Assembly (NCBI GenBank): GCA_019240215.1
Contig: JAFAYQ010000063.1
Coordinates: forward strand, 1 to 64,000
Direction: 5' to 3'
From: Actinomycetota bacterium
GTDB lineage: Bacteria; Actinomycetota; Actinomycetes; Streptosporangiales; Streptosporangiaceae
DNA length: 64,000 nucleotides
A model generated the notes under the pieces. That model was not told the DNA's origin, did not search any database, and was given only the letters and a program-made list of their open reading frames with translations. Of this stretch, positions 35,048 through 43,997 are shown in pieces (positions within the stretch are counted from its first letter, which is position 1; each line of letters begins with the position of its first letter). The position numbers were made by a program, and so were the translations under genes.

Positions 35048-35974
35048 ATGATCTGGACCGCCGGTCGTAACCAGCAGCTGGGCGAGCTGATCGCCGAGGT
35101 CTTCCGGACCGCCGACCCGGTGCCGCGTGAGTACCGCGCGGTCATCGCGGGCGGCCCGCCCGGGGCCGACAAGACGGCCGCGCTCGATCAGCACGGGGTC
35201 GACCGGTCGCAGTTCCTGACGGTCAGCGTCAACGACGTGCTGAACCGGATGGCCGCCCGGGCGCTCATCCCGGTGGTGGCGGACCGGCCGCCGCTGGCGG
35301 GCGCCGAGCTGGTGCACACCGAGGCTCAGCACGTGGCCAAGCGGATCGGGCTGGCGGCGGTCAACGACGGCTGGAACGTCATCCTCGACGTGACGCTGGC
35401 CTCGCGGCCTTCCGCGGAATCCTGGACCTACGCGCTGCGGTTCTCGGACTACTCGATCACCGCGGTCTACGCCGGGCTCAACATCGAGGAGTCGGTCCGC
35501 CGGTCGGCCGCCGCCTACCAGCGGGCCGAGGAGGAGTACCGCCAGGGCCGCGGCTACGGCGGCCGCTACCTGCCGCCGGACGCGATCCGGGCGCTGGACG
35601 GGCCGGCCGCCACCGCCGCCCGCGACAGCATCCGCTGGGTGTCGGGGGCCGAGCCGGCCAGCGTGACCGCGGGCCGGACCCGCCGGGGCGGCCTGCCCGG
35701 CGGGGCGGTGTCGGCCATGATCGACGCCTACCGGCGTGGCCAGCTGAGCCTGGACGGGCTCGGCCTGGAGTTCCGGGCCCGGCGCTGGCCCGCGGTGCCG
35801 GCCGTCTGCCCGCCCGCGCTCGAGCCGGCCGCCGCCGTCGTCGATGACCTCGAGCCCTACGTGCCCGGCTCGTTCGACGACGTGGTGCTGGCCTACGACC
35901 GGGGCAAGCTGTCCGACGACGAGTACGAGTTCCTGGCCGAAGCGGCCAACGTCTCGGTCGCCGAACCCGGCTGA
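35048..35974 (+). CDS. Zeta-toxin-family-like P-loop protein, orphan
   Basis: This 308-aa protein's first ~200 residues resemble zeta-toxin kinases (PezT/UDP-GlcNAc kinase fold): the P-loop region VIAGGPPGADKTAALDQHG, then DVLNRMAARALIP, ILDVTLAS (strand with acidic residue) and GYGGRYLPPDAIRALDGP. The second Gly of GxxGxGK is Asp (GADKT), which may weaken ATP binding. The C-terminal ~100 residues end in SFDDVVLAYDRGKLSDDEYEFLAEA and are not recognised. No epsilon-type antitoxin gene is adjacent, so toxicity is doubtful, or the C-terminal part acts as a fused inhibitor (inference). Confidence 0.6.
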   Translation: MIWTAGRNQQLGELIAEVFRTADPVPREYRAVIAGGPPGADKTAALDQHGVDRSQFLTVSVNDVLNRMAARALIPVVADRPPLAGAELVHTEAQHVAKRIGLAAVNDGWNVILDVTLASRPSAESWTYALRFSDYSITAVYAGLNIEESVRRSAAAYQRAEEEYRQGRGYGGRYLPPDAIRALDGPAATAARDSIRWVSGAEPASVTAGRTRRGGLPGGAVSAMIDAYRRGQLSLDGLGLEFRARRWPAVPAVCPPALEPAAAVVDDLEPYVPGSFDDVVLAYDRGKLSDDEYEFLAEAANVSVAEPG

Positions 35975-36340
35975 TCCGCACCGCCGCCCCGCGCGCCGCC
36001 GTCCCGCGCGAGCCGCGCCTCCACCCCGCGCGCCCCGCGCCTCCACCCCGCGCGCCCCGCGCCTCAAGAACCACTCGCGCCACACGGGCCCTGGTAGACC
36101 CGTATGTCTCAGACGGCCGGTGTAAGCGGCTGACCTGCGGCAGCGTTGTCTTTCGTGTGACCTTGTCCGCCTGCGCGCACTCCGAGCCGTTTCCCTGTGC
36201 GCCTACGCGGCTCCAGATCGATCTTTGCGGTGACGCGTACGTTTTTCTCAATTTTGCGTCGGGATATTGCGTGAAGATGTTGGAAAGGCTACGGTCCTCG
36301 GTACATCGGCTGCTTGTTGTCCCCGGAAAGGGGCGCCCAG
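35975..36340. other. Intergenic region with 22-bp tandem repeat
   Basis: No gene is seen. A 22-bp unit starting CCGCGCCTCCACCCCG is repeated (36013-36034, 36035-36056, then a 9-nt partial copy to 36065). The rest should contain the GH87 promoter, but no clear box is recognised. Confidence 0.6.
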
Positions 36341-39300
36341 GTGTTTACATCGTTCCGAGATCTGCGACGGGCCTTCGCGCTGACCGCCGCCGCCGTGTCG
36401 CTGTCGGCCGCCGGGCTCGCGGCCGTCGCCGCCCCGCCCGCGTCGGCGGCCGCCACCGGCGGCAGCGGCGCCAGCCTCCCCTACACCGAAGTCCAGGCCG
36501 AGAACTCGGCCACCAACGGCACCGTCATCGGCCCCAGCTACACCCAGGGTCAGCTGGCCGACGAGGCCTCCGGCCGCAAGGCGGTGACCCTGCAGGGCAG
36601 CGGCAGCGGCCAGTACGTCACGTTCACCTCACCGGTCGCGACCAACTCGATCGACTTCCGCTACAGCATCCCCGACAGCTCCGACGGCTCGGTCTACACC
36701 GCCCCGCTGTCGCTCTACGTCAACGGCACCAAGCAGGCCGACTTCACGCTGACCAACGCCTACAGCTGGTACTACGGCAGCTACCCGTTCACCAACACCC
36801 CCGGCAGCGGCCAGCACCACTTCTACGACGAGGTGCACCGGCTGTTCTCGACCACCTATCCGGCCGGTACCACGTTCAAGCTGGCGGTCGACTCCGAAGA
36901 CACCGCGTCCTCCTACACGATCGACTTCGCCGACTTCGAGCAGGTCGGGGCGGCCCTGAGCCAGCCCGCCGGGTCGGTCTCGGTGGTCAGCGAGGGGGCC
37001 GACGCCAGCGGGGCGGCCGACTCGACCAGCGCGTTCAACGCCGCGATCGCGGCGGCCGGGGCGGGCGGCACCGTGTGGATCCCGCCCGGCACCTACAACA
37101 TCCCCGGGCACATCGCGGTCAACAACGTGACGATCGCCGGCGCCGGCATGTGGTACTCGACGGTGACCGGGACCGCCCCGGGCTTCTACGGCAACTCGGC
37201 CCCGAACCCGAGCACCCACGTGCACCTGCAGAACTTCGCGATCTTCGGCAACGTCCAGGACCGTGACGACAGCGCCCAGGTCAACGGCATCGGCGGCGCG
37301 ATGAGCGATTCGACCGTGTCCAATATCTGGATCGAGCACATGAAGGTCGGGGCCTGGATGGACGGCCCGATGGACAGCCTGACGTTCAGCGGCATGCGCA
37401 TCCGCGACACCACCGCCGACGGCATCAACTTCCACGGCGGCGTCACCAACTCGACCGTGACCGGCAGCGACATCCGCAACACCGGGGACGACGGCATCGC
37501 GACCTGGGCCGACTCCAGCATTGGGGCGGACGCCAATGACACCATCTCCGACAACACCGTCCAGCTCCAGCAGCTGGCCAACGGCATCGCCATCTACGGC
37601 GGCCACGACAACACCGTCAGCGGCAACCTGGTGGTCGACACCGGCATCACCCAGGGCGGCGGCATCCAGGTCGGCCAGCGGTTCTCCTCGACCCCGGTCG
37701 GCACCACCACGATCACCGGCAACACCATGATCCGGGACGGCGACCTGGACCCGAACTGGCAGTTCGGGGTGGGCGCGCTGTGGTTCGACGGCAGCCAGGG
37801 CGCGGTCACCGGGCCGATCAACGTCAGCAACGACCTGATCGAGCAGAGCCCGTTCGAGGCCATCCAGTGGGTCGAGGGCACGATCAGCGGGGTCAACCTC
37901 AGCAACGTCACCATCAACGGCACCGGCACGTTCGCGCTGCAGGAGCAGACCGGCGGCGCCGCCACCATGACCAACGTCACCGCGACCAACGTGGCCCAGG
38001 CCAACGCGGGCAACCCGCCCAGCTACAGCTGTGAGGGCAGCAGCTTCACCCTCACCGACGACGGCGGCAACTCCGGCGTCACCCCGACCCAGTGCAACGG
38101 CTGGCCGGCCCCGGTCTACCCGCCGTACCCGGGCTCGGGCGGCGGCACCGGGAGCGGCAGCGCCACCCTGACCGCGTCGCCGGCCTCGGTCGCGTTCGGC
38201 AGCGAGGCGGCCGGCTCGACCAGCGCGGCCCAGAAAGTCACGGTGACCAACACCGGCAGCGCCGCCGCGGCCGTCTCCTCGATCAGCGCCGGGGCGCCGT
38301 TCGCCCAGACCAACACCTGCGGCTCGTCGATCGCGGCGGGCGCCTCGTGCACGGTCAGCGTGACGTTCACCCCGACCGCGGCCGGTGCGGCCTCGGCCAG
38401 CCTCACCGTGGCCAGCAACGCCACCAACGCATCGCTGACCGTCCCGCTGACCGGGACCGGCACCAGCAGCGGCGGTGGCGGCACCGCCACCAACCTGGCC
38501 CTGAACGCCTCCATCACCGCGTCCAGCTCCACCCAGAACTACGTGCCCGCCAACGCGGTCGACGGCAACACCAGCACCTACTGGGAGGGCACCAACGGCG
38601 TCTGGCCGACCACGCTGACCGTCAACCTGGGCGCCACCGACGCGCTGACCAAGGTGGTCATCGACCTGCCACCCGCCTCAGCCTGGAACACCCGCACCCA
38701 GACGCTGTCGGTGCTCGGCTCGACCGACGGCTCGAACTACAGCACGCTGGTCGGCTCGGCCACCTACACCTTCGACCCGTCGACCGGTAACACGGTGACG
38801 ATCCCGCTGGCCGCCGGCACCAGCGCCCAGTACGTCCGGCTGTCGTTCACCGCCAACAGCGTCCAGAACGGCGCCCAGGCCTCGGAGTTCCAGGTCTGGG
38901 GAACGGCCGGGTCCAGCGGCTCCGGGTCCGGCCACCCCGACCTGGCGCTCAACGCCGCCGTCACCGCGTCCAGCTACACCCAGAGCTACGTCCCCGCCAA
39001 CGCGGTCGACGGCAACACCAGTACCTACTGGGAGGGCACCAACGGCGCCTGGCCCACCACCTTCACCGCCAACCTGGGCGCCAGCAAGTCCCTGGGCTCG
39101 ATCGTGCTCGACCTGCCGCCCTCGTCGGCCTGGGGTACTCGCACCCAGACCCTGTCGGTGCTCGGCTCCGCCAACGGCTCCAGCTACTCCACGCTGGCCG
39201 GCTCGGCCACCTACACCTTCAACCCGTCGACCGGTAACACGGTGACGATCCCGCTGCCGTCCGGCACCAGCGACCAGTACGTGCAGCTGTCGTTCACCGC

Positions 39301-39355
39301 CAACAGCGTCCAGAACGGCGCCCAGATCTCCGAACTGGACGTCTACGGACCCTGA
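36341..39355 (+). CDS. Secreted GH87-type alpha-1,3-glucanase (mycodextranase-like)
   Basis: This 1004-aa exported enzyme has, in order: a signal peptide (about 1-30, ending PPASAAA), a CBM6/35-like module (about 40-185), a right-handed beta-helix (about 190-585), a choice-of-anchor/ASH-like beta domain (about 595-700) and two CBM32/discoidin modules (about 715-855 and 860-1004, very similar in DNA). The helix contains NTGDDGIATWAD (D383, D384) and LANGIAIYGGHDNTVSGN, the hallmarks I recognise from GH87 alpha-1,3-glucanases, which attack fungal alpha-1,3-glucan or nigeran. GTG 36341 follows AAAGGGG at 9-10 nt and is preferred to TTG 36314. A pectate-lyase-like specificity is the alternative. 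Confidence 0.8.
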   Translation: MFTSFRDLRRAFALTAAAVSLSAAGLAAVAAPPASAAATGGSGASLPYTEVQAENSATNGTVIGPSYTQGQLADEASGRKAVTLQGSGSGQYVTFTSPVATNSIDFRYSIPDSSDGSVYTAPLSLYVNGTKQADFTLTNAYSWYYGSYPFTNTPGSGQHHFYDEVHRLFSTTYPAGTTFKLAVDSEDTASSYTIDFADFEQVGAALSQPAGSVSVVSEGADASGAADSTSAFNAAIAAAGAGGTVWIPPGTYNIPGHIAVNNVTIAGAGMWYSTVTGTAPGFYGNSAPNPSTHVHLQNFAIFGNVQDRDDSAQVNGIGGAMSDSTVSNIWIEHMKVGAWMDGPMDSLTFSGMRIRDTTADGINFHGGVTNSTVTGSDIRNTGDDGIATWADSSIGADANDTISDNTVQLQQLANGIAIYGGHDNTVSGNLVVDTGITQGGGIQVGQRFSSTPVGTTTITGNTMIRDGDLDPNWQFGVGALWFDGSQGAVTGPINVSNDLIEQSPFEAIQWVEGTISGVNLSNVTINGTGTFALQEQTGGAATMTNVTATNVAQANAGNPPSYSCEGSSFTLTDDGGNSGVTPTQCNGWPAPVYPPYPGSGGGTGSGSATLTASPASVAFGSEAAGSTSAAQKVTVTNTGSAAAAVSSISAGAPFAQTNTCGSSIAAGASCTVSVTFTPTAAGAASASLTVASNATNASLTVPLTGTGTSSGGGGTATNLALNASITASSSTQNYVPANAVDGNTSTYWEGTNGVWPTTLTVNLGATDALTKVVIDLPPASAWNTRTQTLSVLGSTDGSNYSTLVGSATYTFDPSTGNTVTIPLAAGTSAQYVRLSFTANSVQNGAQASEFQVWGTAGSSGSGSGHPDLALNAAVTASSYTQSYVPANAVDGNTSTYWEGTNGAWPTTFTANLGASKSLGSIVLDLPPSSAWGTRTQTLSVLGSANGSSYSTLAGSATYTFNPSTGNTVTIPLPSGTSDQYVQLSFTANSVQNGAQISELDVYGP
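38500..39350 (+). repeat. Tandem CBM32 module duplication in the GH87 gene
   Basis: The two C-terminal discoidin modules share long near-identical DNA blocks (for example around 38540-38590 versus 38990-39040), consistent with recent duplication. They differ in sequence from the CBM32 pair in the GH16 gene. Confidence 0.75.
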
Positions 39356-39380
39356 CCAGCTGATCAACCGGTAAGAGCAA

Positions 39381-39410
39381 GGGCGGGCCGGGTATGCACC
39401 CGGCCCGCCC
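39381..39410. terminator. Bidirectional hairpin terminator
   Basis: A perfect 13-bp stem (GGGCGGGCCGGGT at 39381-39393, complement 39398-39410) with a 4-nt loop separates the convergent GH87 and TetR genes. Confidence 0.88.
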
Positions 39411-39413
39411 TGG

Positions 39414-40070
39414 TCAGCGCCTGAGCAGGGCGGCGATCAGGTTCTGTTCCATCCAGCCCCGGAACTCCTCCAGCCGGTAGCCGAGCCGGTGGACGAGCAG
39501 GTCGTAGCTTTCCGGGCTCGCGATCGCCCAGGCCGTGTCGGCCGCCCGCTTGCTGGTGAGACCCTCGGTCAGCGTGCTGACGGGAATGTCGGCCAGCACC
39601 CGGGTGATGAGCTGGTGCCGCAGCAGCTGGAGCTCGTTCCAGTCGGCCGCGATCTCGGGGTCGACGGCGGCCGCGTCCCGGTAGAGGCGCCAGCCGGTGG
39701 CGGCCCGTTCGGCGATCTCGGTGACCAGCGTGGCCAGTTCCGTGAGCCGCTCGCGGGGGGACAGGCCCGCGAAGCGCCGGGCGGCGTCCTCGGGTGAGCC
39801 GTCGCCGCCGGCCAGGGCGTTTTCCATGTAGCCGCGCAGCAGGGCCCGCTTGCTGCCCCAGGCCAGGTACAGCGTCTGGACGGAGACGCCGGCGGCGGCC
39901 GCCAGCCGGGTCACGGTCGTCCCCGCGTAACCGTGGGCCGGGAACTCTTCCCCGGCGGCTTGCAGCAGACGGTTCCGGGTGTCCTGCCGCAGCATCTCGC
40001 CGACCTTCTTCTGGCGGCTCGGGTGGCTGGACGCATCCGGCTGAACCGCAGCCCGCTGAGAAGTGCTCAT
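39414..40070 (-). CDS. TetR-family transcriptional regulator
   Basis: This ~218-aa repressor has the N-terminal HTH TRNRLLQAAGEEFPAHGYAGTTVTRLAAAAGVSVQTLYLAWGSKRALL, followed by a helical ligand domain. ATG 40070 has TTAGGA 9-10 nt upstream and is preferred to ATG 40079 or 40088. It is divergent from the CocE-type hydrolase; the inverted repeat at 40096-40114 is its likely operator. Confidence 0.9.
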   Translation of the reverse strand: MSTSQRAAVQPDASSHPSRQKKVGEMLRQDTRNRLLQAAGEEFPAHGYAGTTVTRLAAAAGVSVQTLYLAWGSKRALLRGYMENALAGGDGSPEDAARRFAGLSPRERLTELATLVTEIAERAATGWRLYRDAAAVDPEIAADWNELQLLRHQLITRVLADIPVSTLTEGLTSKRAADTAWAIASPESYDLLVHRLGYRLEEFRGWMEQNLIAALLRR

Positions 40071-40095
40071 GGACAACATCCTAACCATGCTTTAG

Positions 40096-40114
40096 AGTGC
40101 CAATCAAATGCACT
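40096..40114. promoter_or_regulatory. Inverted repeat between TetR and CocE genes
   Basis: AGTGC-N9-GCACT lies in an AT-rich 77-bp divergent spacer, in a position to block both promoters. It is the probable TetR operator. Confidence 0.5.
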
Positions 40115-40147
40115 TGAACGTCACTCAAAACCATGAAGGGCAAGATC

Positions 40148-41848
40148 ATGAACAGCGTCACCCTCGACCGTCCCTGGCACCGTCCCGGCCGCTTCGCCTA
40201 CGCGCGGAAACGCATTCCAGCGGCGCTGCGCCCGCCGGTCACCGTCTATCCGATGCCGTCCGAGGTCACCAAGGACGAGGACGTGCCGGTGCGGATGAGC
40301 GACGGGGTCACGCTGCGGCTGAACCTGTTCCGCCCGGCCGGCGACGGGCCGTTCCCGGTGCTGATGTCGGCCCACCCGTACGGCAAGGACAAGGTGCCGA
40401 CGATGAAGCGGGGCCGCTGGTCGCTGAACCCGCAGTTCCGGATCATGAACCAGCCCGCGCCGCTGCGGATCTCGGACCAGACCAGCTGGGAAGCGCCCGA
40501 CCCGGTCTGGTGGGCCCAGCAGGGGTACGCGGTGATCAACCTGGACACCCGCGGCGGCGGCCACTCCGAGGGGCGCGGCGATCTGCTGTCCGATCAGGAA
40601 GCCGACGATCTCGCCCAGGTGATCGCCTGGGCGGCCGAGCAGCCGTGGTCGACCGGCCGGGTCGGCCTGCTCGGGGTGTCCTACCTCGCGCTCTCGCAGT
40701 ACAAGGTGGCCGCCCTGAACCCGCCCGCGCTGAAGGCGATCTGCCCGTGGGAAGGGTTCACCGACGCCTACCGCGACTTCTTCACCCCCGGCGGCGTCAC
40801 CGAGAACGGCTTCGCCCGGGTATGGCTGTTCCTGACCAGCCGCGTCGCCCGCCTCAACACCAACCTGGCCGCCGAACGCCGCCGCCACCCGCTGCGCGAC
40901 GCCTGGTGGGAGGCCCTCACCCCTGAACTGTCGAAGATCAGGGTCCCGATCCTGGAGTGCACCAGCTTCTCCGACGACAACCTGCACAGCGTCGGGTCGA
41001 TGCGCGCCTTCCAGCAGGCCGGCTCGGACGACCGGCACGCCTACGCGCACCGGGGGCCGAAGTGGGCGACCTTTTACGGCGAGGAAGCACGCCGCACCCA
41101 GCTGGCGTTCTTCGACCGGCACCTGCGCGGCCGGGACGCCGCCCCGCTGCCGCGCCTGCGGCTGGAGGTCCGGGACCGGCGCGACCACATCGTCGAGGTC
41201 CGGGACGAGCAGGAGTGGCCGCTGGCGCGCACCGACTGGCGTCAGCTGCACCTCGCCGCCGGCGGCACTTTGACCGAACACCAGGCTGGCGACGGCCGCG
41301 TCAGCTTCGACCTGCGGCGCAACGCGGCCGCCTTCGACCACCGCTTCACCGAGGACACCGAGCTCAGCGGCCCGATGACCCTCCGGCTGCAGGTGGCCAC
41401 CACCGGCGCCAGCGACCCGCGGCTCTTCGTCGGCGTCGAGAAGTGGTCAGCTGGCACCCCGGTCCCCTTCAACGGCTCCTACGGGTACGGCCGCGATCGC
41501 GTCGCCCAGGGCCGGCTGCGTCTCGCCCTGCGCGAGCTCGATCCCGAGCTCAGCGCCCCCCACCAGCCCGAGCACACGTTCCGGACGCTCCAGCCGGTTC
41601 ACGACGGCGAGCAGGTCGAGGTCCTGATCCCGCTCAGCTCCTCGGCCACGCTGTTCCGGGCGGGCGACCGGCTGCGGCTGATGGTGGCGGGCCGGTACCT
41701 GCAGCCCCGCAACCCCTTCTTCGGCCACTTCCCCACCCACTACGAGCCCAGCGGCCGAGGCCAGGCCACCATCAGCTGGAGCCCGGGCCACCCGTCCAGC
41801 CTGGAGATCCCGGTCATCCCCAGGGGCGCCAGCCCGAGCCCGTGCTAG
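40148..41848 (+). CDS. CocE/NonD-family hydrolase (S15 peptidase-like)
   Basis: This ~566-aa alpha/beta-hydrolase of the CocE/X-Pro dipeptidyl-peptidase class has the N-terminal DVPVRMSDGVTLRLNLFRP and VINLDTRGGGHSEG, the nucleophile elbow LLGVSYLALSQY (Ser178), and a C-terminal jelly-roll domain (FRTLQPVHDGEQVEVLIPLSSSATLFRAGDRLRLMVAG). It may hydrolyse esters or amides of small molecules; the substrate is unknown. GAAGGG favours ATG 40148 over ATG 40133. It is controlled by the divergent TetR gene. Its TAG stop shares CTAG with the stop of the convergent small gene. Confidence 0.88.
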   Translation: MNSVTLDRPWHRPGRFAYARKRIPAALRPPVTVYPMPSEVTKDEDVPVRMSDGVTLRLNLFRPAGDGPFPVLMSAHPYGKDKVPTMKRGRWSLNPQFRIMNQPAPLRISDQTSWEAPDPVWWAQQGYAVINLDTRGGGHSEGRGDLLSDQEADDLAQVIAWAAEQPWSTGRVGLLGVSYLALSQYKVAALNPPALKAICPWEGFTDAYRDFFTPGGVTENGFARVWLFLTSRVARLNTNLAAERRRHPLRDAWWEALTPELSKIRVPILECTSFSDDNLHSVGSMRAFQQAGSDDRHAYAHRGPKWATFYGEEARRTQLAFFDRHLRGRDAAPLPRLRLEVRDRRDHIVEVRDEQEWPLARTDWRQLHLAAGGTLTEHQAGDGRVSFDLRRNAAAFDHRFTEDTELSGPMTLRLQVATTGASDPRLFVGVEKWSAGTPVPFNGSYGYGRDRVAQGRLRLALRELDPELSAPHQPEHTFRTLQPVHDGEQVEVLIPLSSSATLFRAGDRLRLMVAGRYLQPRNPFFGHFPTHYEPSGRGQATISWSPGHPSSLEIPVIPRGASPSPC

Positions 41849-42318
41849 GCCGGCACCAGGGCCGGATAGCGGGCCTCGACCGCGCCGATCACGGCCAGGC
41901 ACTCGGCGAAGAAGTAGATGGTCTTGAAGAACTCCAGCAGGTTGCCCTCTTCGAGCAGGATCTTGCGGTACATGACCGTGCGCTGGGCGTCGTAGCCGTC
42001 GTGCAGGGCCTTCCAGTCGGCGTAGTCCATGGCCAGCACGTAGGTCGCCGCCAGCGGCTCGTCCGGCCCGATGATCCGGCAATCGGCCACCGTGCCGCCC
42101 GCCCACTGGACGAACAGGTAGGCCGGGCCGCCGCCCAGTTCGGCGGGCAGCTCACGGCAGCCGAGCGCCCAGGATGCCGGGTACACGCTCTTGATCGTCT
42201 CGAACAGGTCCCAGTACTCCTGCAGCTTGCCCGCTCGGACCTGGTCGGATGGGCCGGCGTCGAGCGCGTCCCGGACCACGGCCGCCCACCCGGAACTGAA
42301 GAAGTTCGTCTCGGTCAT
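41845..42318 (-). CDS. Small protein, possible SCP2-like partner of the diiron oxidase
   Basis: This 157-aa soluble protein is of unknown function. It starts 2 nt after the stop of the R2lox-like gene, so translation is tightly coupled. The C-terminal half (AATYVLAMDYADWKALHDGYDAQRTVMYRKI, then LEEGNLLEFFKTIYFFAECL) resembles an SCP2/lipid-binding fold, in which a strand, a Trp and a Gly-turn precede helices that line a hydrophobic tunnel. This is inferred from pattern only. The context suggests it presents a hydrophobic substrate or protects the diiron protein. Confidence 0.55.
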   Translation of the reverse strand: MTETNFFSSGWAAVVRDALDAGPSDQVRAGKLQEYWDLFETIKSVYPASWALGCRELPAELGGGPAYLFVQWAGGTVADCRIIGPDEPLAATYVLAMDYADWKALHDGYDAQRTVMYRKILLEEGNLLEFFKTIYFFAECLAVIGAVEARYPALVPA

Positions 42319-42320
42319 GG

Positions 42321-43325
42321 TCAGCCACCGGCCAGCACGGGCTGGACCTTGGTCAGCAGCTCCTCGAGGTCCGGCGACAGGCTGATACCGACGTCGTTGA
42401 GCTTGCGCCGCAGCTGCTGGAAGAACAGGATCCGCACTTCGTCCTGGGTCCAGCCGAGCGGCTCGTAGTAGATCTGGCGGCTGTTCACCCCGGACGTGTA
42501 GAGGATCGTCCGTAGCGTGTCGTGAATCTCGTTGATCATCGACGGGTCCTTCCGGACCGCATCCTGGAGGTACTTCATGCCCCCCTGGACGTGCCGCGAC
42601 TCGTCCCGGCAGGTGGCGGTGAAGCCGGTGTAGTAGGCGGGCAGGAAGCCGCGCCAGCGGGCGTAGGACAGCGTCACCTTCATGACCGACAGGGCCAGCA
42701 CGCCCTCGATCCAGAGGAAGTAGGTGGTGCCGTAGCGGACCCGGGCGCGCTCGTCGTAGGGGTGCCGGCGCAGTTCGTCGGCCTGGTAGGCCAGCAGCCC
42801 GAACGGCCCCACGAACGTCTCCGACACCCACGGGAACGAGGCGTCGAGGATGTCCATGATGTCGTCACCCTTGAGGCCGACGACCTCACGGTAGAACCGG
42901 TCGAAAAACACCGTGTGCCGGGCCTCGTCCTCGATCTGGGCCGCGATGTGCAGCTTTTCTTCCTCGCTGGCGCCGATCATGAATACCGGCAGCTCGATCT
43001 CGACCTGGCGCTCGCCGTGGTGGAAGCCGGAGGCGATGGCCATGAACGACTGGCGTTCGTCCTCGGTCATCTTTTCCTGCCAGTCGATCACGTCCTGGCT
43101 GAAGTCCAGGTCGTAGACGTCCCACCGCTGCTTGAGGTACTTGCGGTACAGGGTGGTGAAGTCGGGCAACGCCTTGAGGTCCTTGTGCACGTACTCGATG
43201 ACGTCGTCGATGTCGACCTTGAGCACGTCGGCCAGGTTCGACTCCTCGATCTCGCGGACCTGGGCGTCGCTCAGCGCGCGCGGGCCCTCGTGCAGCACCG
43301 CGGTCGGGCTCGGGCGATCAGTCAT
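42321..43325 (-). CDS. R2-like diiron protein (R2lox-type ligand-binding oxidase)
   Basis: This 334-aa ferritin-fold protein is related to the ribonucleotide reductase R2 subunit. Metal ligands can be placed at E105 (HHGERQVE), E134-x-x-H137 (EDEARHTVFF), E207 (LWIEGVLAL) and E242-x-x-H245 (RDESRHVQ). The position of the radical Tyr of R2 (His+4) is Phe141, and no NrdA large subunit is nearby. Both facts favour an R2lox-type oxidase over a nucleotide reductase. R2lox proteins bind long-chain ligands near a Mn/Fe centre. ATG 43325 is preceded by GGGAGG. Third gene of the leftward operon hydrolase, cupin, diiron, small protein. Confidence 0.8.
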   Translation of the reverse strand: MTDRPSPTAVLHEGPRALSDAQVREIEESNLADVLKVDIDDVIEYVHKDLKALPDFTTLYRKYLKQRWDVYDLDFSQDVIDWQEKMTEDERQSFMAIASGFHHGERQVEIELPVFMIGASEEEKLHIAAQIEDEARHTVFFDRFYREVVGLKGDDIMDILDASFPWVSETFVGPFGLLAYQADELRRHPYDERARVRYGTTYFLWIEGVLALSVMKVTLSYARWRGFLPAYYTGFTATCRDESRHVQGGMKYLQDAVRKDPSMINEIHDTLRTILYTSGVNSRQIYYEPLGWTQDEVRILFFQQLRRKLNDVGISLSPDLEELLTKVQPVLAGG

Positions 43326-43427
43326 CGTGGTCGGCCTCCCAGTTAATAGAACGGGATTCGGTTTCCAGGACACCGGTAAACCGCCCGCCCTGTCAAGGCC
43401 GCCAGCGGGGTGGCCGGACCGCCCGCT

Positions 43428-43988
43428 TCAGTCCTGGGCGTCTGACCAGTCGAAGTCCGGCCGGAACTCCATATCGTGATTCTGAGCGGCCGCTTGCATC
43501 CGCGGAAATTCCGGGATGAAAGGCGGCTGGCCGACGTCGCCGTGGTCGGACGGCTGCCCCATCTCAGCGAAAAATCGCTCGAAGCCGCCGGTGGCCACGC
43601 CCAGCACCTGGCTTGGCGCTTCCACCTGGTAGGCGTGCACCAGCCCGGCCGGCACGAACCCGAAGTCACCGGCGGTCAGCCGCTGGGCCCGCTTGGTCCC
43701 GTCCTGGTCGGCCACGTAGACCCGGACGGTCCCGTCCACCACGTAGAACACCTCGTGGGTGCCGTGGTGGTTGTGGGCCGGGATCAGCTGCCCGGCCGGC
43801 GCCTGCATGGTGAACACCCCGAACTGCCCGCCGGTCTCATCCCCGGACAGCAGCACCGTGAACAGGTCGGTGAACAGCATCGCGTGCTCACCGTCCCCCT
43901 TTTTGAGGAAAAAGGGGGCCGGGCGACCGGGCAGCAACCCCTGCCAGCGGGGCCCGTGGCTGGGGTCGGTGAGGTACTCGAAGCTCAT
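43428..43988 (-). CDS. Cupin protein (quercetin 2,3-dioxygenase-like)
   Basis: This 186-aa single-domain cupin has metal motif 1 as PAHNHHGTHEVFYVVDGTV (three His and a Glu) and motif 2 as GDFGFVPAGLVHAYQ. Members include flavonol dioxygenases and sensors. An FFLKKGDGEHAMLF segment near the N-terminus is typical of the quercetinase-like group. It begins 9 nt after the hydrolase stop and lies ~100 nt before the diiron gene, so all four genes probably form one operon. It may be a dioxygenase acting with the diiron oxidase; the substrate is unknown. Confidence 0.85.
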   Translation of the reverse strand: MSFEYLTDPSHGPRWQGLLPGRPAPFFLKKGDGEHAMLFTDLFTVLLSGDETGGQFGVFTMQAPAGQLIPAHNHHGTHEVFYVVDGTVRVYVADQDGTKRAQRLTAGDFGFVPAGLVHAYQVEAPSQVLGVATGGFERFFAEMGQPSDHGDVGQPPFIPEFPRMQAAAQNHDMEFRPDFDWSDAQD

Positions 43989-43997
43989 GCTGGCACC

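Noticed and set aside
36013-36065. 22-bp tandem repeat considered as a CRISPR array
   Set aside because: Units are directly adjacent with no spacers and there are no cas genes.
42321-43325. Class I ribonucleotide reductase beta subunit
   Set aside because: Phe replaces the radical Tyr and no NrdA gene lies nearby; R2lox-like oxidase fits better.
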